The translations under genes were made by a program, and so were the position numbers. Of a stretch of 64,000 nt of DNA, positions 32,940 to 42,548 are shown one piece after another. Position 1 is the first letter of the stretch, and each line of letters starts with the position of its first letter. The notes beneath the pieces are model-generated. The model did no database searches, was not told the DNA's origin, and was given only the letters and a program-made list of their open reading frames with translations. The stretch is taken from contig JADLHG010000045.1 of NCBI GenBank assembly GCA_020848905.1, positions 186,001 to 250,000 on the forward strand. Reading direction: 5' to 3'. This DNA is from Deltaproteobacteria bacterium. Lineage in GTDB: Bacteria; Myxococcota_A; Polyangia; GCA-2747355; JADLHG01.

Positions 32940-33533
32940 ATGCGCCACCTTCGCTGCATCGCCCTGCTCGTCCTCGCGACCCTGGTCGTCGCGCCCGCGC
33001 ACGCGGTGCGGAAGGGCAAGCGGTCGAGCTCCCGGCAAGAGGGCGGGAAGGTGCGCCTCCCCGCCAGCGGGAGCGTGCTGCGCATCGCCCTCGGCCTGTC
33101 GCTGAGCCAGGAGGTGCGCGAGCGGGTGGCCCACGGCCAGGGCGACCCGGCTCCTCACGAGTTCCTGCTCAAGACCTTCGCGGCGCAGCGCCACGCTGCG
33201 GACTACACGCAGTGGCCCGCGCTCGGCTTGATCGGAGCCGCCACGACCGGCGGGCCGGACTACCCCAAGGAGTTCCAGAAGGTGATGGGCCGGGTGATGG
33301 CTCGCAAGGGCACCGTGGTCTTCAACCTGACCATGCTCGACGTCCAGCAAGCGCTCGCCAAGGACGCGGTGGGCGCCACGAGCCACGAATTGCAGCAGAT
33401 CGTCCACAACCCGCAGTGGTTCGCTCGGACGACCTTTTTTCTCGACGGAAGACCCCTGACCAAACAGCAAGTGCGGGAGCTCGGAGTCGTCCCGCCGTCG
33501 CAAGGAGGGCGTCATGTACGCCGCGCGAAGTAA
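32940..33533 (+). CDS. Secreted hypothetical protein
   Basis: A 197-aa exported protein with a Sec signal (IALLVLATLVVAPAHA) and basic region after it. The mature part is helical and strand mixed (VLRIALGLSLSQEVRERVAH, HELQQIVHNPQWFARTTFFL) with no motif I can name. The 3' end overlaps the start of the next secreted-protein gene by 20 bp, so the two are probably co-translated. Start ATG at 32940, 242 bp from the divergent acyl-CoA dehydrogenase; that gap shows no strong promoter by eye. Confidence 0.65.
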   Translation: MRHLRCIALLVLATLVVAPAHAVRKGKRSSSRQEGGKVRLPASGSVLRIALGLSLSQEVRERVAHGQGDPAPHEFLLKTFAAQRHAADYTQWPALGLIGAATTGGPDYPKEFQKVMGRVMARKGTVVFNLTMLDVQQALAKDAVGATSHELQQIVHNPQWFARTTFFLDGRPLTKQQVRELGVVPPSQGGRHVRRAK

Positions 33534-34899
33534 CCGCCGTTCTCGGCTAGTCTGGGTGGCGATGATGGTGCTGGCAGGTACGCTCGCCGCGTCTCCTCGC
33601 GCGGAGGCGCGAGCGAACGATGAGTCCCCGGCCGGAAAGCCTTCCCGTGCGTCCGTGATGGCGCGGCAGCTCGGCAACTTCGTCTCGCGCGCGCTGCACC
33701 TGGACGTGTTGCTCTCCGCGACGCGCCATCACCAGCAGCTGCACGCCACGCTCGGGCAAGGGGCCCTCGAGGCTGTGCAGCTGCCGAGCTTCAAAAACCG
33801 CAACAAGCTCTATACGGGCCTCGTGGGGTTCGAAACCGGGCTCTCGGCCTTCTGGGCCGACCTGAAGCGCCGACCCTTCCTCTTCCGCGCCGCGGTGCTC
33901 GGCCAGCGGGTACAAGACGCCGCGGTGCGCGGCCTGCGTGGGAAGAACTTCGAGGCGCGGCGCCTGGCCTTCGCCGACGGGGTGGCGAACGAGAGCGCGA
34001 TGATGGCCATGTACGGCCTCAACGTGCCGGACGTGCGGGTCACGAAGGAGATCCGCGCCGTCTTCACCTCGGCCTGCCGCAAGGCCGGCGCGCTCTTCAA
34101 GCCGGCCTTCGCCGAGGACGGCCGCGCGCTCTCCGACAAGGCCGCCGACTACAGCAACGCCGTGAACGGGGCCGGGCCCGTGGCGCGGAACCATCTGGTG
34201 TCGCTCCTCGTGACGCTCGACCGCGCGACGCGGGGCGGTGGCACCGCGACGCCGCAGCGCGCAGCCATCAAGGGCCACGTCGAGAAGCTCCTGCAGCGCG
34301 TTTCGCTCGAGGACGTCGCGAAGGTCTTCGCCGAGGACCTCGGCCTCCGCTTCAGCGTGACGGCCGAGGAGATGCACACGCACATCCAGCGGCTGGTCTT
34401 CGACAAGCAGCCCGTCACGGACGGGACGCGCGAGCCGCACTGGGCCGAGCCCGACTACCAGGCCTTCCGCAAGAAGCCCGAGGACGGTGTCGGCCTGCAG
34501 GGGAGCGACCTGCGCGCACTGCGGTGGGGCATCCGGCTGGCCAACGCCACCTGGAAGTCGGGACAGATCCACCGCGCCGTCTGGGAGAAGGAGGTCAAGG
34601 GCAAGGCGGACTACGACCGGATCCTTCCCTCGAAGCGGGTCATGGCCGGCAACTTCGACGTGGGACTGGCGGGCCTCTTCAACCAGCAGATGCCCGAGGA
34701 GTACCGGGCCTACGACGCCTTCGACCTGTCTCGTAGCGTCCTCTTCCGCGAGACCTTCAAGGCCGAGTACGCCCGCCTGCGCGGCAAGCTCACGCACCGC
34801 ATCGCGGTCCGCCAGGCGCAGAAGGCCGCCCTCTCCCGAGTGGTCTACGAGCTCTTCCTCGACGTGAAGGAGCTCAGCCGGGGCCTGCCGGCGGCGTAA
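33514..34899 (+). CDS. Large exported helical protein, unknown
   Basis: A 461-aa protein. N-terminal hydrophobic segment LVWVAMMVLAGTLAASPRAEA acts as a signal peptide. The remaining ~430 residues are Lys/Arg/Ala-rich helices (KNRNKLYTGLVGFETGLSAF, RVVYELFLDVKELSRGL) without recognisable repeats or catalytic motifs. It starts inside the previous gene. The two products may work together outside the cytoplasm. No homologue assignment from memory. Confidence 0.65.
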   Translation: MYAARSNRRSRLVWVAMMVLAGTLAASPRAEARANDESPAGKPSRASVMARQLGNFVSRALHLDVLLSATRHHQQLHATLGQGALEAVQLPSFKNRNKLYTGLVGFETGLSAFWADLKRRPFLFRAAVLGQRVQDAAVRGLRGKNFEARRLAFADGVANESAMMAMYGLNVPDVRVTKEIRAVFTSACRKAGALFKPAFAEDGRALSDKAADYSNAVNGAGPVARNHLVSLLVTLDRATRGGGTATPQRAAIKGHVEKLLQRVSLEDVAKVFAEDLGLRFSVTAEEMHTHIQRLVFDKQPVTDGTREPHWAEPDYQAFRKKPEDGVGLQGSDLRALRWGIRLANATWKSGQIHRAVWEKEVKGKADYDRILPSKRVMAGNFDVGLAGLFNQQMPEEYRAYDAFDLSRSVLFRETFKAEYARLRGKLTHRIAVRQAQKAALSRVVYELFLDVKELSRGLPAA

Positions 34900-35023
34900 C
34901 CCTGGCGTTCTCCCCAGGCCGACCGCGCCTCGCACCGCTCCCTGCGCACCGACGGCACCCGCAGCAGTTGACGCACCTTCCCCCTCCCCGCACACTTCCG
35001 TCACACGCCAGACGGAGCGCCCC

Positions 35024-35854
35024 GTGGACAAGCCCGCGAACGCCATGACCATCGACGTGGAGGAGTGGTTCCACATCCTCGACGCCCGCGGGGCGCCGGA
35101 CCCGACGGAGTGGGAGCGGTTGCCGGGGCGCCTCGACCGCAACATGAACCAGATGCTGGACCTCTTCGCCCAGTACGACGTGCGCTGCACCTTCTTCTGG
35201 CTGGGCTGGGCGGCCGAGCGCTATCCGCGGGTCCTCCGTCGCTGTCACGAGCTCGGGCACGAGATCGGCTCGCACGGGCAGAACCATCTGCTGGCGTACC
35301 AGGCGGGGCGGGCGGCCTTCGCCGAAGACGTGACGCGGGCCAAGCGGGTGCTCGAGGACCAGACGGGGACCGAGGTGCGCGGCTTTCGCGTGCCCGGCTT
35401 CTCCTTCACCCGCGAGACCCCCTGGGCCTACGAGGTGCTGGCCGAGGCCGGGTACCGCTACTCGTCGTCCATCTTTCCGGCGGCGCGCGGTCACGGGGGC
35501 TTCGAAGGAGCCCCGACCGAGCCTCACACCATCGAGACCTCGGCGGGGCCGGTGCGCGAATACCCGATCACGACCCTTAAGCTGCTCGGCAAGCGGGTCT
35601 GCCTCTTCGGCGGAGGCTACCTGCGCGTCACTCCATGGCCCATGCTCCTCGGCGCGACGGAGTGGCTGAACCGCCACGGCCAGCCCGTGATCTACTACCT
35701 GCACCCGCGCGAGATCGACCCCGACCAGCCGCGCATGCGCCGCATCTCGCCGGCGCGCTACTTCAAGTACTACGTGAACCTCGCCTCGACGGAGCCGAAG
35801 CTACGGCGCCTGATGCGCGGTCAGCGCTTCACGCCGCTCGGGGAGTGGGAGTAG
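35024..35854 (+). CDS. Polysaccharide deacetylase (DUF3473-type, exopolysaccharide locus)
   Basis: A 276-aa carbohydrate-esterase-4-family protein. Seen: AMTIDVEEWFHILDARG with the first Asp metal ligand, EIGSHGQNHLLAYQAG with the H-x-x-x-H motif, GFRVPGFSFTRETPW and late YYLHPREIDPDQPRM, the latter fitting the DUF3473 extension seen in proteins of XrtA/PEP-CTERM-associated exopolysaccharide loci. It removes acetyl groups from a polymer such as poly-GlcNAc. The GTG start at 35024 was used. The gene is near flippase and FemAB-like genes, supporting an envelope glycan role. Confidence 0.88.
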   Translation: MDKPANAMTIDVEEWFHILDARGAPDPTEWERLPGRLDRNMNQMLDLFAQYDVRCTFFWLGWAAERYPRVLRRCHELGHEIGSHGQNHLLAYQAGRAAFAEDVTRAKRVLEDQTGTEVRGFRVPGFSFTRETPWAYEVLAEAGYRYSSSIFPAARGHGGFEGAPTEPHTIETSAGPVREYPITTLKLLGKRVCLFGGGYLRVTPWPMLLGATEWLNRHGQPVIYYLHPREIDPDQPRMRRISPARYFKYYVNLASTEPKLRRLMRGQRFTPLGEWE

Positions 35855-35875
35855 ACGCCGCTTCGCGCCGGACCA

Positions 35876-37213
35876 CTAGCAGCCGGACGCGGTGCACCAG
35901 GCGCGGAAGTATTCCATGTTCGGCAGACACTGACTGCCGTGGGTGGCCCCGTCTCCCGTCGGACTCGCGCAGGCGCAGATCCCCGACTGGCAGTCCGCGT
36001 GCTTGGAACAGCCGGTCCAGTTCCCCACCGTCCCGGTGGCGGTCGTCGGACAGGTCCCCGGAGAGGCCGTGCTCGTCGTGCACTTGGTGCCGGCCGCGAT
36101 GTTGGTGCTCCCGCACGGGCAGGAGGAGTAGTTCCAGACCCATTCCCACGCGTTGTTGACGAGCTTGTACGAGCCGTTGCCGCAGCAGTTCGACCCCTCG
36201 ATCGTGGAGCACGCGTAGGGGGAGGTGTTCGAGCAGGTGTTGCCGATGTGCCCCAGGGAGTCCGCGACGCAGCCGGCGGGGACCGTGGGTTTGGTGGGCG
36301 TGGAGCTCACCGACGAGCCGGTGCCGGTCCCCGTCCCCGTCCCCGTGTTCGTGCCGCCGGTCGAGGTGCTCGGGGCCACGGGCGGGGCGGGTAGCAGGTT
36401 CGGACAGGCCGCGCAGGGGTCCTTCGCCTTGTACTCTGCCGTCTCCCACATCCACCCGCCCGCGTTGCCGAAGGTTGCGTACTGAAGCTCCGTGGGCACG
36501 TTGCTCCAGTTCTCGTTTCCCTGGCAGCGGTACAGGTGCCACTGCTTGGTGTCCTTGTTGTAGGCGTCGATGCTGTTGAAGGTGCAGATCTTCTTGAAGG
36601 TCCGGCGGTACGAGCAATAGGGGTACTGCGCGCACTCGAACCAGCCCGAGGAGGGCGTGCTCGTCCAGAAGTACTCGCGGCCCCCGCAGACCGACCCGCT
36701 CTGTTGATAGGTGCAGTAGTCGGCCGGGTCGGCCGAGTCGCCCTTCGAGAGCTGCGCGAGGGGCTTGTCCTTGAGCACCTTCACGCGGTAACGGAGGCAC
36801 CCCTTCACGTCCGTCGCGCCCCCGCACCATTCCTGGGCTCTCAGCCCGGGGGAGGTCAGGTACGTCTGGAAGTCCTGCTCGGCCTGCTTGAGCGCCTCGG
36901 GGCACTTCATCACGTTGAGGAAGCCGGCGCACTGCGGCGAGTAGCAACAGGCCGAATACCAGAAGACGGGCAGCGTCGTGCTGCACGCCATCTTCTTGCA
37001 GTAGCCCGAATACGAGCAGGCGCGCCCCACGTCGTAGACCACCTGGGGGTACTCGGGCTTGTCGGCGCCGCACTGATCTCCGAAGGCGGCGGCCTGTCGC
37101 TCGAGTCCGGGGGACGGAGCTTCGTCCGGGCTCTCCGAGAAGAGGCCGCAGGACGCGCTGAGGGCCGCCGCGGCGACCCCGACGAGGTAGCGAGAGACGT
37201 GAAGCGGGTGCAT
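35876..37213 (-). CDS. Cys-rich exported lipoprotein of unknown function
   Basis: A 445-aa protein with a lipoprotein-type signal (YLVGVAAAALSASCGLF). The first two thirds hold many conserved-looking Cys in modules such as DVGRACSYSGYCKKMACSTT, CGGREYFWTSTPSSGWFECA and YPYCSYRRTFKKICTFNSID. A Thr/Gly/Ser-rich linker (TGTGTGTGSSVSSTPT) separates them from a Cys-rich C-terminal part (CSKHADCQSGICACASPTGD). This is typical of myxobacterial surface lipoproteins with EGF-like or disulfide-knot modules. No enzymatic motif seen. It is convergent with the deacetylase. Confidence 0.75.
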   Translation of the reverse strand: MHPLHVSRYLVGVAAAALSASCGLFSESPDEAPSPGLERQAAAFGDQCGADKPEYPQVVYDVGRACSYSGYCKKMACSTTLPVFWYSACCYSPQCAGFLNVMKCPEALKQAEQDFQTYLTSPGLRAQEWCGGATDVKGCLRYRVKVLKDKPLAQLSKGDSADPADYCTYQQSGSVCGGREYFWTSTPSSGWFECAQYPYCSYRRTFKKICTFNSIDAYNKDTKQWHLYRCQGNENWSNVPTELQYATFGNAGGWMWETAEYKAKDPCAACPNLLPAPPVAPSTSTGGTNTGTGTGTGTGSSVSSTPTKPTVPAGCVADSLGHIGNTCSNTSPYACSTIEGSNCCGNGSYKLVNNAWEWVWNYSSCPCGSTNIAAGTKCTTSTASPGTCPTTATGTVGNWTGCSKHADCQSGICACASPTGDGATHGSQCLPNMEYFRAWCTASGC

Positions 37214-37522
37214 CGTGAACTCCTCTTCGGAGCCTCTCCACCCCCCTCCTTCTCCCACCGGTGTCGCGGCGCCCGGACGTTTGATCCGGAGGCGCGCCTC
37301 GCGACGCCAACCTGCTTCCTGTGAGGCTCTTTGGCGCCGCCCTGTGCAATCACCACGCCAGGTGGTCCCACCTGCTGCGAGGACCGGTGGGCCGCGCGGG
37401 TCGATGAGATCCGGCGCTTTGCGCGCGGCAATCGGGGCGTGCGGGAGGGCGAGGGGGCCGGGGTGGCTACTCCACTGCCGCGCGCGAGACTACCGCGTGG
37501 ATGGTTCAGGAGCCGGCTCGCC
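37214..37522. other. Intergenic region upstream of the Cys-rich lipoprotein
   Basis: About 309 bp between the lipoprotein start and the flippase stop. By eye I see a CCTGTGCA half-site related to the 19-bp dyad (around 37340), but no complete dyad, no ORF with good coding signs and no RNA gene. Confidence 0.4.
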
Positions 37523-39055
37523 TCACTCGTCGTCGTCGCGCCCGACGAGCGAGCGCACGATGTCCATCACCTGCCCGCGGTGGAAGAGCAGGAGGTAGCC
37601 AAGGTAGACGGTTCCGCCCGCGATCACCTCGAGGGCGAACATCACGAGCTGCGAGTCGAGGTGCAGCACACGCCTCAGGCCCAGGATCGTCGCGGCGAGG
37701 AGCGTGCTGCCGATGAGGGCGGGGGCGAGCTCGAGCAGCACCCGCCCGAAGGGGATCTCGTCCACCACCTTCAGCAGGGCGCAGGCCAGAAGCCCCGCCA
37801 CGATGAAGGAGGTGGAGACCGCCCAGGCGGCATGCACCACGTTCTGTCGCCCGAAGAGGAAGAGGGCGCCGAACATCAGCACGACCTTGATGGCCATCAC
37901 CACCGTGGTGGCGCGCGGTCGCCCGATGGCCTGGAAGTAGTAATCGGGCAGGAACTGGAGCGGCAGGCCGATGCCCACGAGGGAGAGCGCGGTGACCAGG
38001 GACGATACGGTGTCGGTCCACTTGGCCGGAAAGAGGATCGCGACCACCCGGGGGCCGGTGAACATCACGAGCGCGGCGGCCGGGAAGAGGACGAGCAAGA
38101 TGGCTCCGAGCGCCCGCAGAATCGCCTCGCGCCGGCGCTTCACGTCGTCGGAGAAGCGGGCCACGGCGGCCAGGACCACCGAGCTCGAGCGCTGGGTCAC
38201 GGTGTAGATCGGCACGTAGGCCAGGTTGTAGGCCACCGCGTAGGCCCCGAGCGCCTCCATGCCCAGCACCTTCCCGACGAAGAGGTTGTCCCAGTTGGTG
38301 GCGATGTGGTCGAAGGACTCGGAGATGTAGATCGGTACGCCGAAGGCCAGCATCTCGCGCAGGAGAGGCCCGTCCCAGCGCGGCCGGCCGAGCCAGCCGA
38401 AGCCGGTGAGGGCGGTGCTGCCGAGGCGCAGGACCACCTCGCGCACCACCTGACCCAGCACCACGGCGAAGCCTCCCCACCCCGTGGCGGCGAGACCGAG
38501 GGCCACCGCCACCATGAGCGAGCTGCCTCCGAGCTCGAGGAGCGCCTGCGCGCCGAAGCGGAGCTCCCGCGTGAGGATGATGTCGCCCATCATGAGCACG
38601 ACGTGGACCAGCGCCAGCACGAGCCCCGCGCGCAGGTAGTGGGCCGCCCCCGGGGCGTCGAAGAAGCGCGTGATGGGGTCGGCGAAGGCGAACGCGGCTG
38701 CCGACAGGGTCAGCACGATGACCGTGCAGAACATGGTGCCCAGCGTCGCCGCGTCCTTGAAGCGCTCGCGTCGTCGGATCAGTTCGGAGCTGAGGCCGGG
38801 GCCCGAGAAGTGGGCGAGCCCGATGGCGATGGTGTAGACCGCGCTCGCGCGCCCGTACTCCTCCTTGGACATCCAGCGGGTCAGCAGGATGGTGCTGAGA
38901 AAGCCGATGCCGCGCGCCGCCAGCGAGGACACGCTCGTCCAGAGCATGCCGCGGCTGGCCTCGGTGGCGAGGGAGGGCGACGCCTCCGGCGCGTCGGGAG
39001 CGATCCCCGGCTCTGCCGCGGGGTCGTCGGGGCCGTCGGGCTCGAACTCGTTCAT
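37523..39055 (-). CDS. Oligosaccharide flippase (Wzx-like)
   Basis: A 510-aa membrane protein with about 12-14 hydrophobic helices: GMLWTSVSSLAARGIGFLST near the N-terminus and later GVPIYISESFDHIATNWDNL with the family's conserved polar residues in the helix, then FLPDYYFQAIGRPRATTVVM. The N-terminus (~35 residues) is acidic and unusual. It would move lipid-linked sugars across the inner membrane for polymer assembly. Its start overlaps the stop of the upstream FemAB-like gene (ATGA), so the two are coupled. Substrate unknown. Confidence 0.9.
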   Translation of the reverse strand: MNEFEPDGPDDPAAEPGIAPDAPEASPSLATEASRGMLWTSVSSLAARGIGFLSTILLTRWMSKEEYGRASAVYTIAIGLAHFSGPGLSSELIRRRERFKDAATLGTMFCTVIVLTLSAAAFAFADPITRFFDAPGAAHYLRAGLVLALVHVVLMMGDIILTRELRFGAQALLELGGSSLMVAVALGLAATGWGGFAVVLGQVVREVVLRLGSTALTGFGWLGRPRWDGPLLREMLAFGVPIYISESFDHIATNWDNLFVGKVLGMEALGAYAVAYNLAYVPIYTVTQRSSSVVLAAVARFSDDVKRRREAILRALGAILLVLFPAAALVMFTGPRVVAILFPAKWTDTVSSLVTALSLVGIGLPLQFLPDYYFQAIGRPRATTVVMAIKVVLMFGALFLFGRQNVVHAAWAVSTSFIVAGLLACALLKVVDEIPFGRVLLELAPALIGSTLLAATILGLRRVLHLDSQLVMFALEVIAGGTVYLGYLLLFHRGQVMDIVRSLVGRDDDE

Positions 39056-40296
39056 GGCTCGCGGTCGTCGCGACGGTCGGTCGACGAACTGTCGTCGGAC
39101 GGCGCGGGCTCGGCGCGACCGGTCAGGCGCTCCGTGATGCGGCGCATTCGGGCCCCGATGGCGCGCGCCTTCTCCGGCAGGCCCTGCTCCTGGATCAGGT
39201 GGCTGCTCTCTCGCGCCAGCCGGAAGGCGTGTCCGCGCAGCGAGCGCGTGGGGGCCAGCAGGTCCACCGTGGTCCGGCTGCCGGTCGCGAAGCGATCCTT
39301 GTAGCCCGCGTCGGTGCCGCCGAGGAAGTCGTACTCCGCGAGGCCACGCTCGATGCAGTGCTCGACGATCCGTCCGAGCAAGACGAGCCCCACCCGCTCG
39401 CGCGCGAACTCGGGGTCCCAGCCCCCTTGGTAGTTCCAGGCCTTGCCGCCGTAGACGAAGTCGTACTTCGCGGCGGCGACGCGACCGTCGACGCGGAGCA
39501 GGGCCAGCAGGAGCTCCCCACGCGGGAGGAGCCGCTTCATGAGCTGGCGATGGAACTGCAGGTAGGGCTCGGAATGGAAGCTCTGGTTCTCCTCACCCCA
39601 GCGCAGGCTGTTCAGCCGCACGAGCTCGGCGAACGCGGGTTCGAGCTCGCTCTCCTCGGTCACGATCTCGAGCCGCACCTCGCCCCGCTTGGCCAGGCGA
39701 TTGGCGCTGTTCTTGTACTGGCTGCGGAAGTTCGCGCTCCGCCCCTTCCAGTACTCCTCCTTGCTGGCGGGGAGCGCGGCGAAGGGGCCCGAGAGCGTCT
39801 CGGCGTGTTCGGCCTTCAGCCCGACCTGGAGGAGCCACGCCTCCATGGCCTGCGCGACCGCGGCCTCGGGCTGCACGTTCTGCAGAAAGAGGACGTCCCA
39901 CTGGCGGCTGAGCGTGGTGAGCGCGTACTTGGCGAACGCAGGCGCGAGCTCCTCTGCGCGCCCCGGCGGCAGGAGGAAGTCCAGCTGCTCCGGGTAGCAC
40001 TCCCCCTGCCCCAGGAACTTGAGGAAGCGGATCGGGCGGGTCAGCTGCTGGCCCCGCGGCGCGAGGCTGTCCAGCCCCCCGCCGATCATGAAGGGAGCGA
40101 TGCCGACCGGCGCGCCGCCCTCCTCGGCCACGATCACGCACAGGCGGTGCTTCTGCCGGTAGACCTGCTGCCAGGCGGAGATCCACTCCCAGGAGAGAAA
40201 GAAGCTCGGCGCCTTCGTCTGCGCGAGCAGCGCCTCCCAGGCGGGAGCGAGCCGCAGGAGTTCGTCGGTCTCGTGGATGCAACGTAGGGTCGCCAC
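39052..40296 (-). CDS. FemAB/GNAT-like acyltransferase (exopolysaccharide locus type)
   Basis: A 414-aa protein that begins at GTG 40296 (no suitable ATG). The two-GNAT-domain layout of FemAB relatives is visible: LRLAPAWEALLAQTKAPSFF at the start, WEWISAWQQVYRQKHRLCVI, and the C-terminal acetyltransferase part with LLALLRVDGRVAAAKYDFVY and GLAEYDFLGGTDAGYKDRF. Proteins of this kind occur in XrtA/PEP-CTERM polysaccharide loci (often named FemAB-associated). The last 30 residues are polar and probably disordered. Coupled to the flippase by a 4-bp overlap. Confidence 0.82.
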   Translation of the reverse strand: MATLRCIHETDELLRLAPAWEALLAQTKAPSFFLSWEWISAWQQVYRQKHRLCVIVAEEGGAPVGIAPFMIGGGLDSLAPRGQQLTRPIRFLKFLGQGECYPEQLDFLLPPGRAEELAPAFAKYALTTLSRQWDVLFLQNVQPEAAVAQAMEAWLLQVGLKAEHAETLSGPFAALPASKEEYWKGRSANFRSQYKNSANRLAKRGEVRLEIVTEESELEPAFAELVRLNSLRWGEENQSFHSEPYLQFHRQLMKRLLPRGELLLALLRVDGRVAAAKYDFVYGGKAWNYQGGWDPEFARERVGLVLLGRIVEHCIERGLAEYDFLGGTDAGYKDRFATGSRTTVDLLAPTRSLRGHAFRLARESSHLIQEQGLPEKARAIGARMRRITERLTGRAEPAPSDDSSSTDRRDDREP

Positions 40297-40304
40297 GTCC
40301 CTCT

Positions 40305-42530
40305 CTACTTTCCCGGCCGAGGAAGGCGCCAGGTGCCGGCGCACCAGGTGCCAGCGTACAGAGCGCCGTCGCCGCCGAAGGCCAGGGTGCTCGGGCTGCG
40401 GAGCGGCATTCCCGCGTTGAGCGGCTGCCAGCTCGCGCCGCCGTTTCGACTCTCGAGCAGGCCCGAGCTCGCGTCGCACGAGTGCCAGGTGTCGCGCCGC
40501 CCGAAGACGAGGTGCTTCGGGTCCTTGGGATCCACCGCTACGGCGATCCCCTGCTCGGCCACCTCGTCTCCCGGGTCAGGAGCCGCGGGCGGTGTGAGGG
40601 CCTTCCAGGCCAGGCCGCCGTCGGTGCTGCGGTAGAGGTGCCCGTCGTCACCGGCCGTGGCGTAGAGCGCGCCGCCTCCCTCGACCACGCGCCACACCGT
40701 GGAGATCTTCGTCAGCACGCGCTGCCAGTTCTTGCCGCTGTCGGTCGAGCGGAAGAGGCCTTCCTTGAGCGTGCCGGCGAAGAGTCGACCGCTCCCGTCC
40801 ACGAGCAGCGCCTGGGTGAAGGTGCGGCCCGCCGGCTGTCGCGCGGTGGGCGTAAACCTGCGCCCGCCGTCGGTGGAGCGCAGCACCTGCCCGCCGTCCT
40901 GCGTGACGTACACGGTCTGCGGCTGCCGCGGATCCACGGCCAGCCCGACCATCTCCCCCGAGCGCCACCCGCCGTCTTTCGCGCGCGCCCGCTTGTAGAC
41001 CCGGCGCCAGTTCACGCCGTCGCTGCTGCGGTAGAGCGAGCTCGTCTCCTCGCCCCACGGGTCGGAGGTGGCGTAGTAGACCTTCGAGGCGCCGTTGCCG
41101 GCCACTGCGAGGCCCCAGAAGTGCCCGGCCGTCTCCTTGTCGTAGTGCTTGGGGAAGGCCATCTGCCAGGAGCGCCCGCCGTCGGTCGAGCGGGCGATGC
41201 CAGCGTCCATGAAGGCCGCATAGAGCGCCTCCTCGGTCGCCCCGGCGTCCACCACGAGGCTCGTGACGCAGGTGTTCTGCGCGCCGCTCACCTTGTCGGC
41301 CCACGTCTCTCCCCCGTCGTCGCTGCGTTCGATCCCCCAGAAGTTGGTGTAGTAGAGGCGCCGCGGGTGCTTCCGGTCGAGCGCGATGTACCAGCTCTTG
41401 GTCGGGTCGGTGGCCCAGGTGCGAGTGGGGCTCGCGTCGGTGTCGAAGGCGAGCTCTCCCTTGCCCGTCCATCGACGTCCTCCGTCGGTCGTCTTCCACA
41501 CGTTCGGTTCGTCGTAGGTGGCGAGCACGGCCCAGGCCTCGTCCGGTCGTTCGGGGTGCACGGCCACCGCGCTCACCCAGGCCTCGTCGTTCGCGAGGGG
41601 GATTCCGGCCGTGACGCGCTTCCAGCTCCCGGCCCCGTCGGTGCTCTTGTAGACCCCGGCTCGCCCGAGGGCCGCGTAGAGCACGCCCCCCTTGCTCGCG
41701 GCCAGAAACTTCACGGTGGCCTGCGCCGGCAGCCCCGCGTTCGCGGCCTTCCAGCTCCCCTTCTCGCCCGACGCGCCGCTCTTCACCACGCCCCCGCCGT
41801 CGAGGGCGGCGTAGACCACCTTGGGGTTCGACGGGTCGAAGAGGAGAAACGCCACCGGGGTCGGGTAGGCGCCCTTCGGCGAGTCGTCGTCGTCGGTCGA
41901 CGTGAGCTTGGCGCGCGTCGTGCCGACCGCGTGGACCTGGTGGAAGCTCTTGCCCCCGTCGGTGGTGCGAAAGATCCCCTTCCGCACGCTCCCGACGAGC
42001 AGCGTTCCGCGCGCCGCGGGGTCGGGGGCGATGGCCTCCACCGTGCGCCAGCGCCGGAAGGTGATGCCGACCTTCTGGCTCGCGGGGAGGTGCCGCCACG
42101 ACGCGCCGCCGTCGGGGCTCAGGTAGAGCCCGGACTTCTTCGCCTCGGGGTTCGCGCCGACGCCCGCGTAGAGCACGTTCGGGTCGAAGGGGTCGATGGC
42201 GAACGACGAGACCTCGTGGTTGCCGAGCCCGAGGCTGCGGATCTCCCACCGGTCCCCGTAGTCCGTGCTGCGGTAGACGCCGGCCACGTCGCTCGCCGCG
42301 TAGGCGACGCCGTTGCCGCGGGGGTCGAGGTGCACGCTCAGATAGTTCCCCGCCCCGCCGAAGCCCGCCGGAGCCCACCGTCCCCTCGCGTCGGGAGTGG
42401 AGTCCGCCCCGGCACGCGCTCTGCCGGGCCCCTTCGGCGCCTCGCCCACGGCGGTCTTCGCGCTGCAGCCCGAGACGAGCGATGCGGCGCAGATCGCGGC
42501 TGTCAGGAAGCTCCACCTCTCGCGGACCAT
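40305..42530 (-). CDS. Lipoprotein with BNR/sortilin-like propeller repeats
   Basis: A 741-aa protein with a lipobox signal (SFLTAAICAASLVSGCSAKT, Cys about 22). The mature part contains at least ten BNR-type repeats (S-x-D-x-G-x-x-W): STDYGDRWEIRSLGL, SPDGGASWRHLPA, TTDGGKSFHQV, STDGAGSWKRV, TTDGGRRWTGKG, SDDGGETWADKV, STDGGRSWQMAF, STDGGRRFTPTA, STDSGKNWQRV and STDGGLAWKAL. Such propellers occur in GH74 xyloglucanases and in photosystem/sialidase-like proteins. I do not see a full catalytic pair, so a binding or glycoside-recognition role is as likely. Convergent-free, 8 bp from the FemAB-like gene start in the same direction. Confidence 0.82.
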   Translation of the reverse strand: MVRERWSFLTAAICAASLVSGCSAKTAVGEAPKGPGRARAGADSTPDARGRWAPAGFGGAGNYLSVHLDPRGNGVAYAASDVAGVYRSTDYGDRWEIRSLGLGNHEVSSFAIDPFDPNVLYAGVGANPEAKKSGLYLSPDGGASWRHLPASQKVGITFRRWRTVEAIAPDPAARGTLLVGSVRKGIFRTTDGGKSFHQVHAVGTTRAKLTSTDDDDSPKGAYPTPVAFLLFDPSNPKVVYAALDGGGVVKSGASGEKGSWKAANAGLPAQATVKFLAASKGGVLYAALGRAGVYKSTDGAGSWKRVTAGIPLANDEAWVSAVAVHPERPDEAWAVLATYDEPNVWKTTDGGRRWTGKGELAFDTDASPTRTWATDPTKSWYIALDRKHPRRLYYTNFWGIERSDDGGETWADKVSGAQNTCVTSLVVDAGATEEALYAAFMDAGIARSTDGGRSWQMAFPKHYDKETAGHFWGLAVAGNGASKVYYATSDPWGEETSSLYRSSDGVNWRRVYKRARAKDGGWRSGEMVGLAVDPRQPQTVYVTQDGGQVLRSTDGGRRFTPTARQPAGRTFTQALLVDGSGRLFAGTLKEGLFRSTDSGKNWQRVLTKISTVWRVVEGGGALYATAGDDGHLYRSTDGGLAWKALTPPAAPDPGDEVAEQGIAVAVDPKDPKHLVFGRRDTWHSCDASSGLLESRNGGASWQPLNAGMPLRSPSTLAFGGDGALYAGTWCAGTWRLPRPGK

Positions 42531-42548
42531 GGTCGCTTCCTCCTCGCG

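Noticed and set aside
37330-37360. Fifth copy of the 19-bp dyad near 37340
   Set aside because: Only the left half (CCTGTGCA) is present; the right half does not match.
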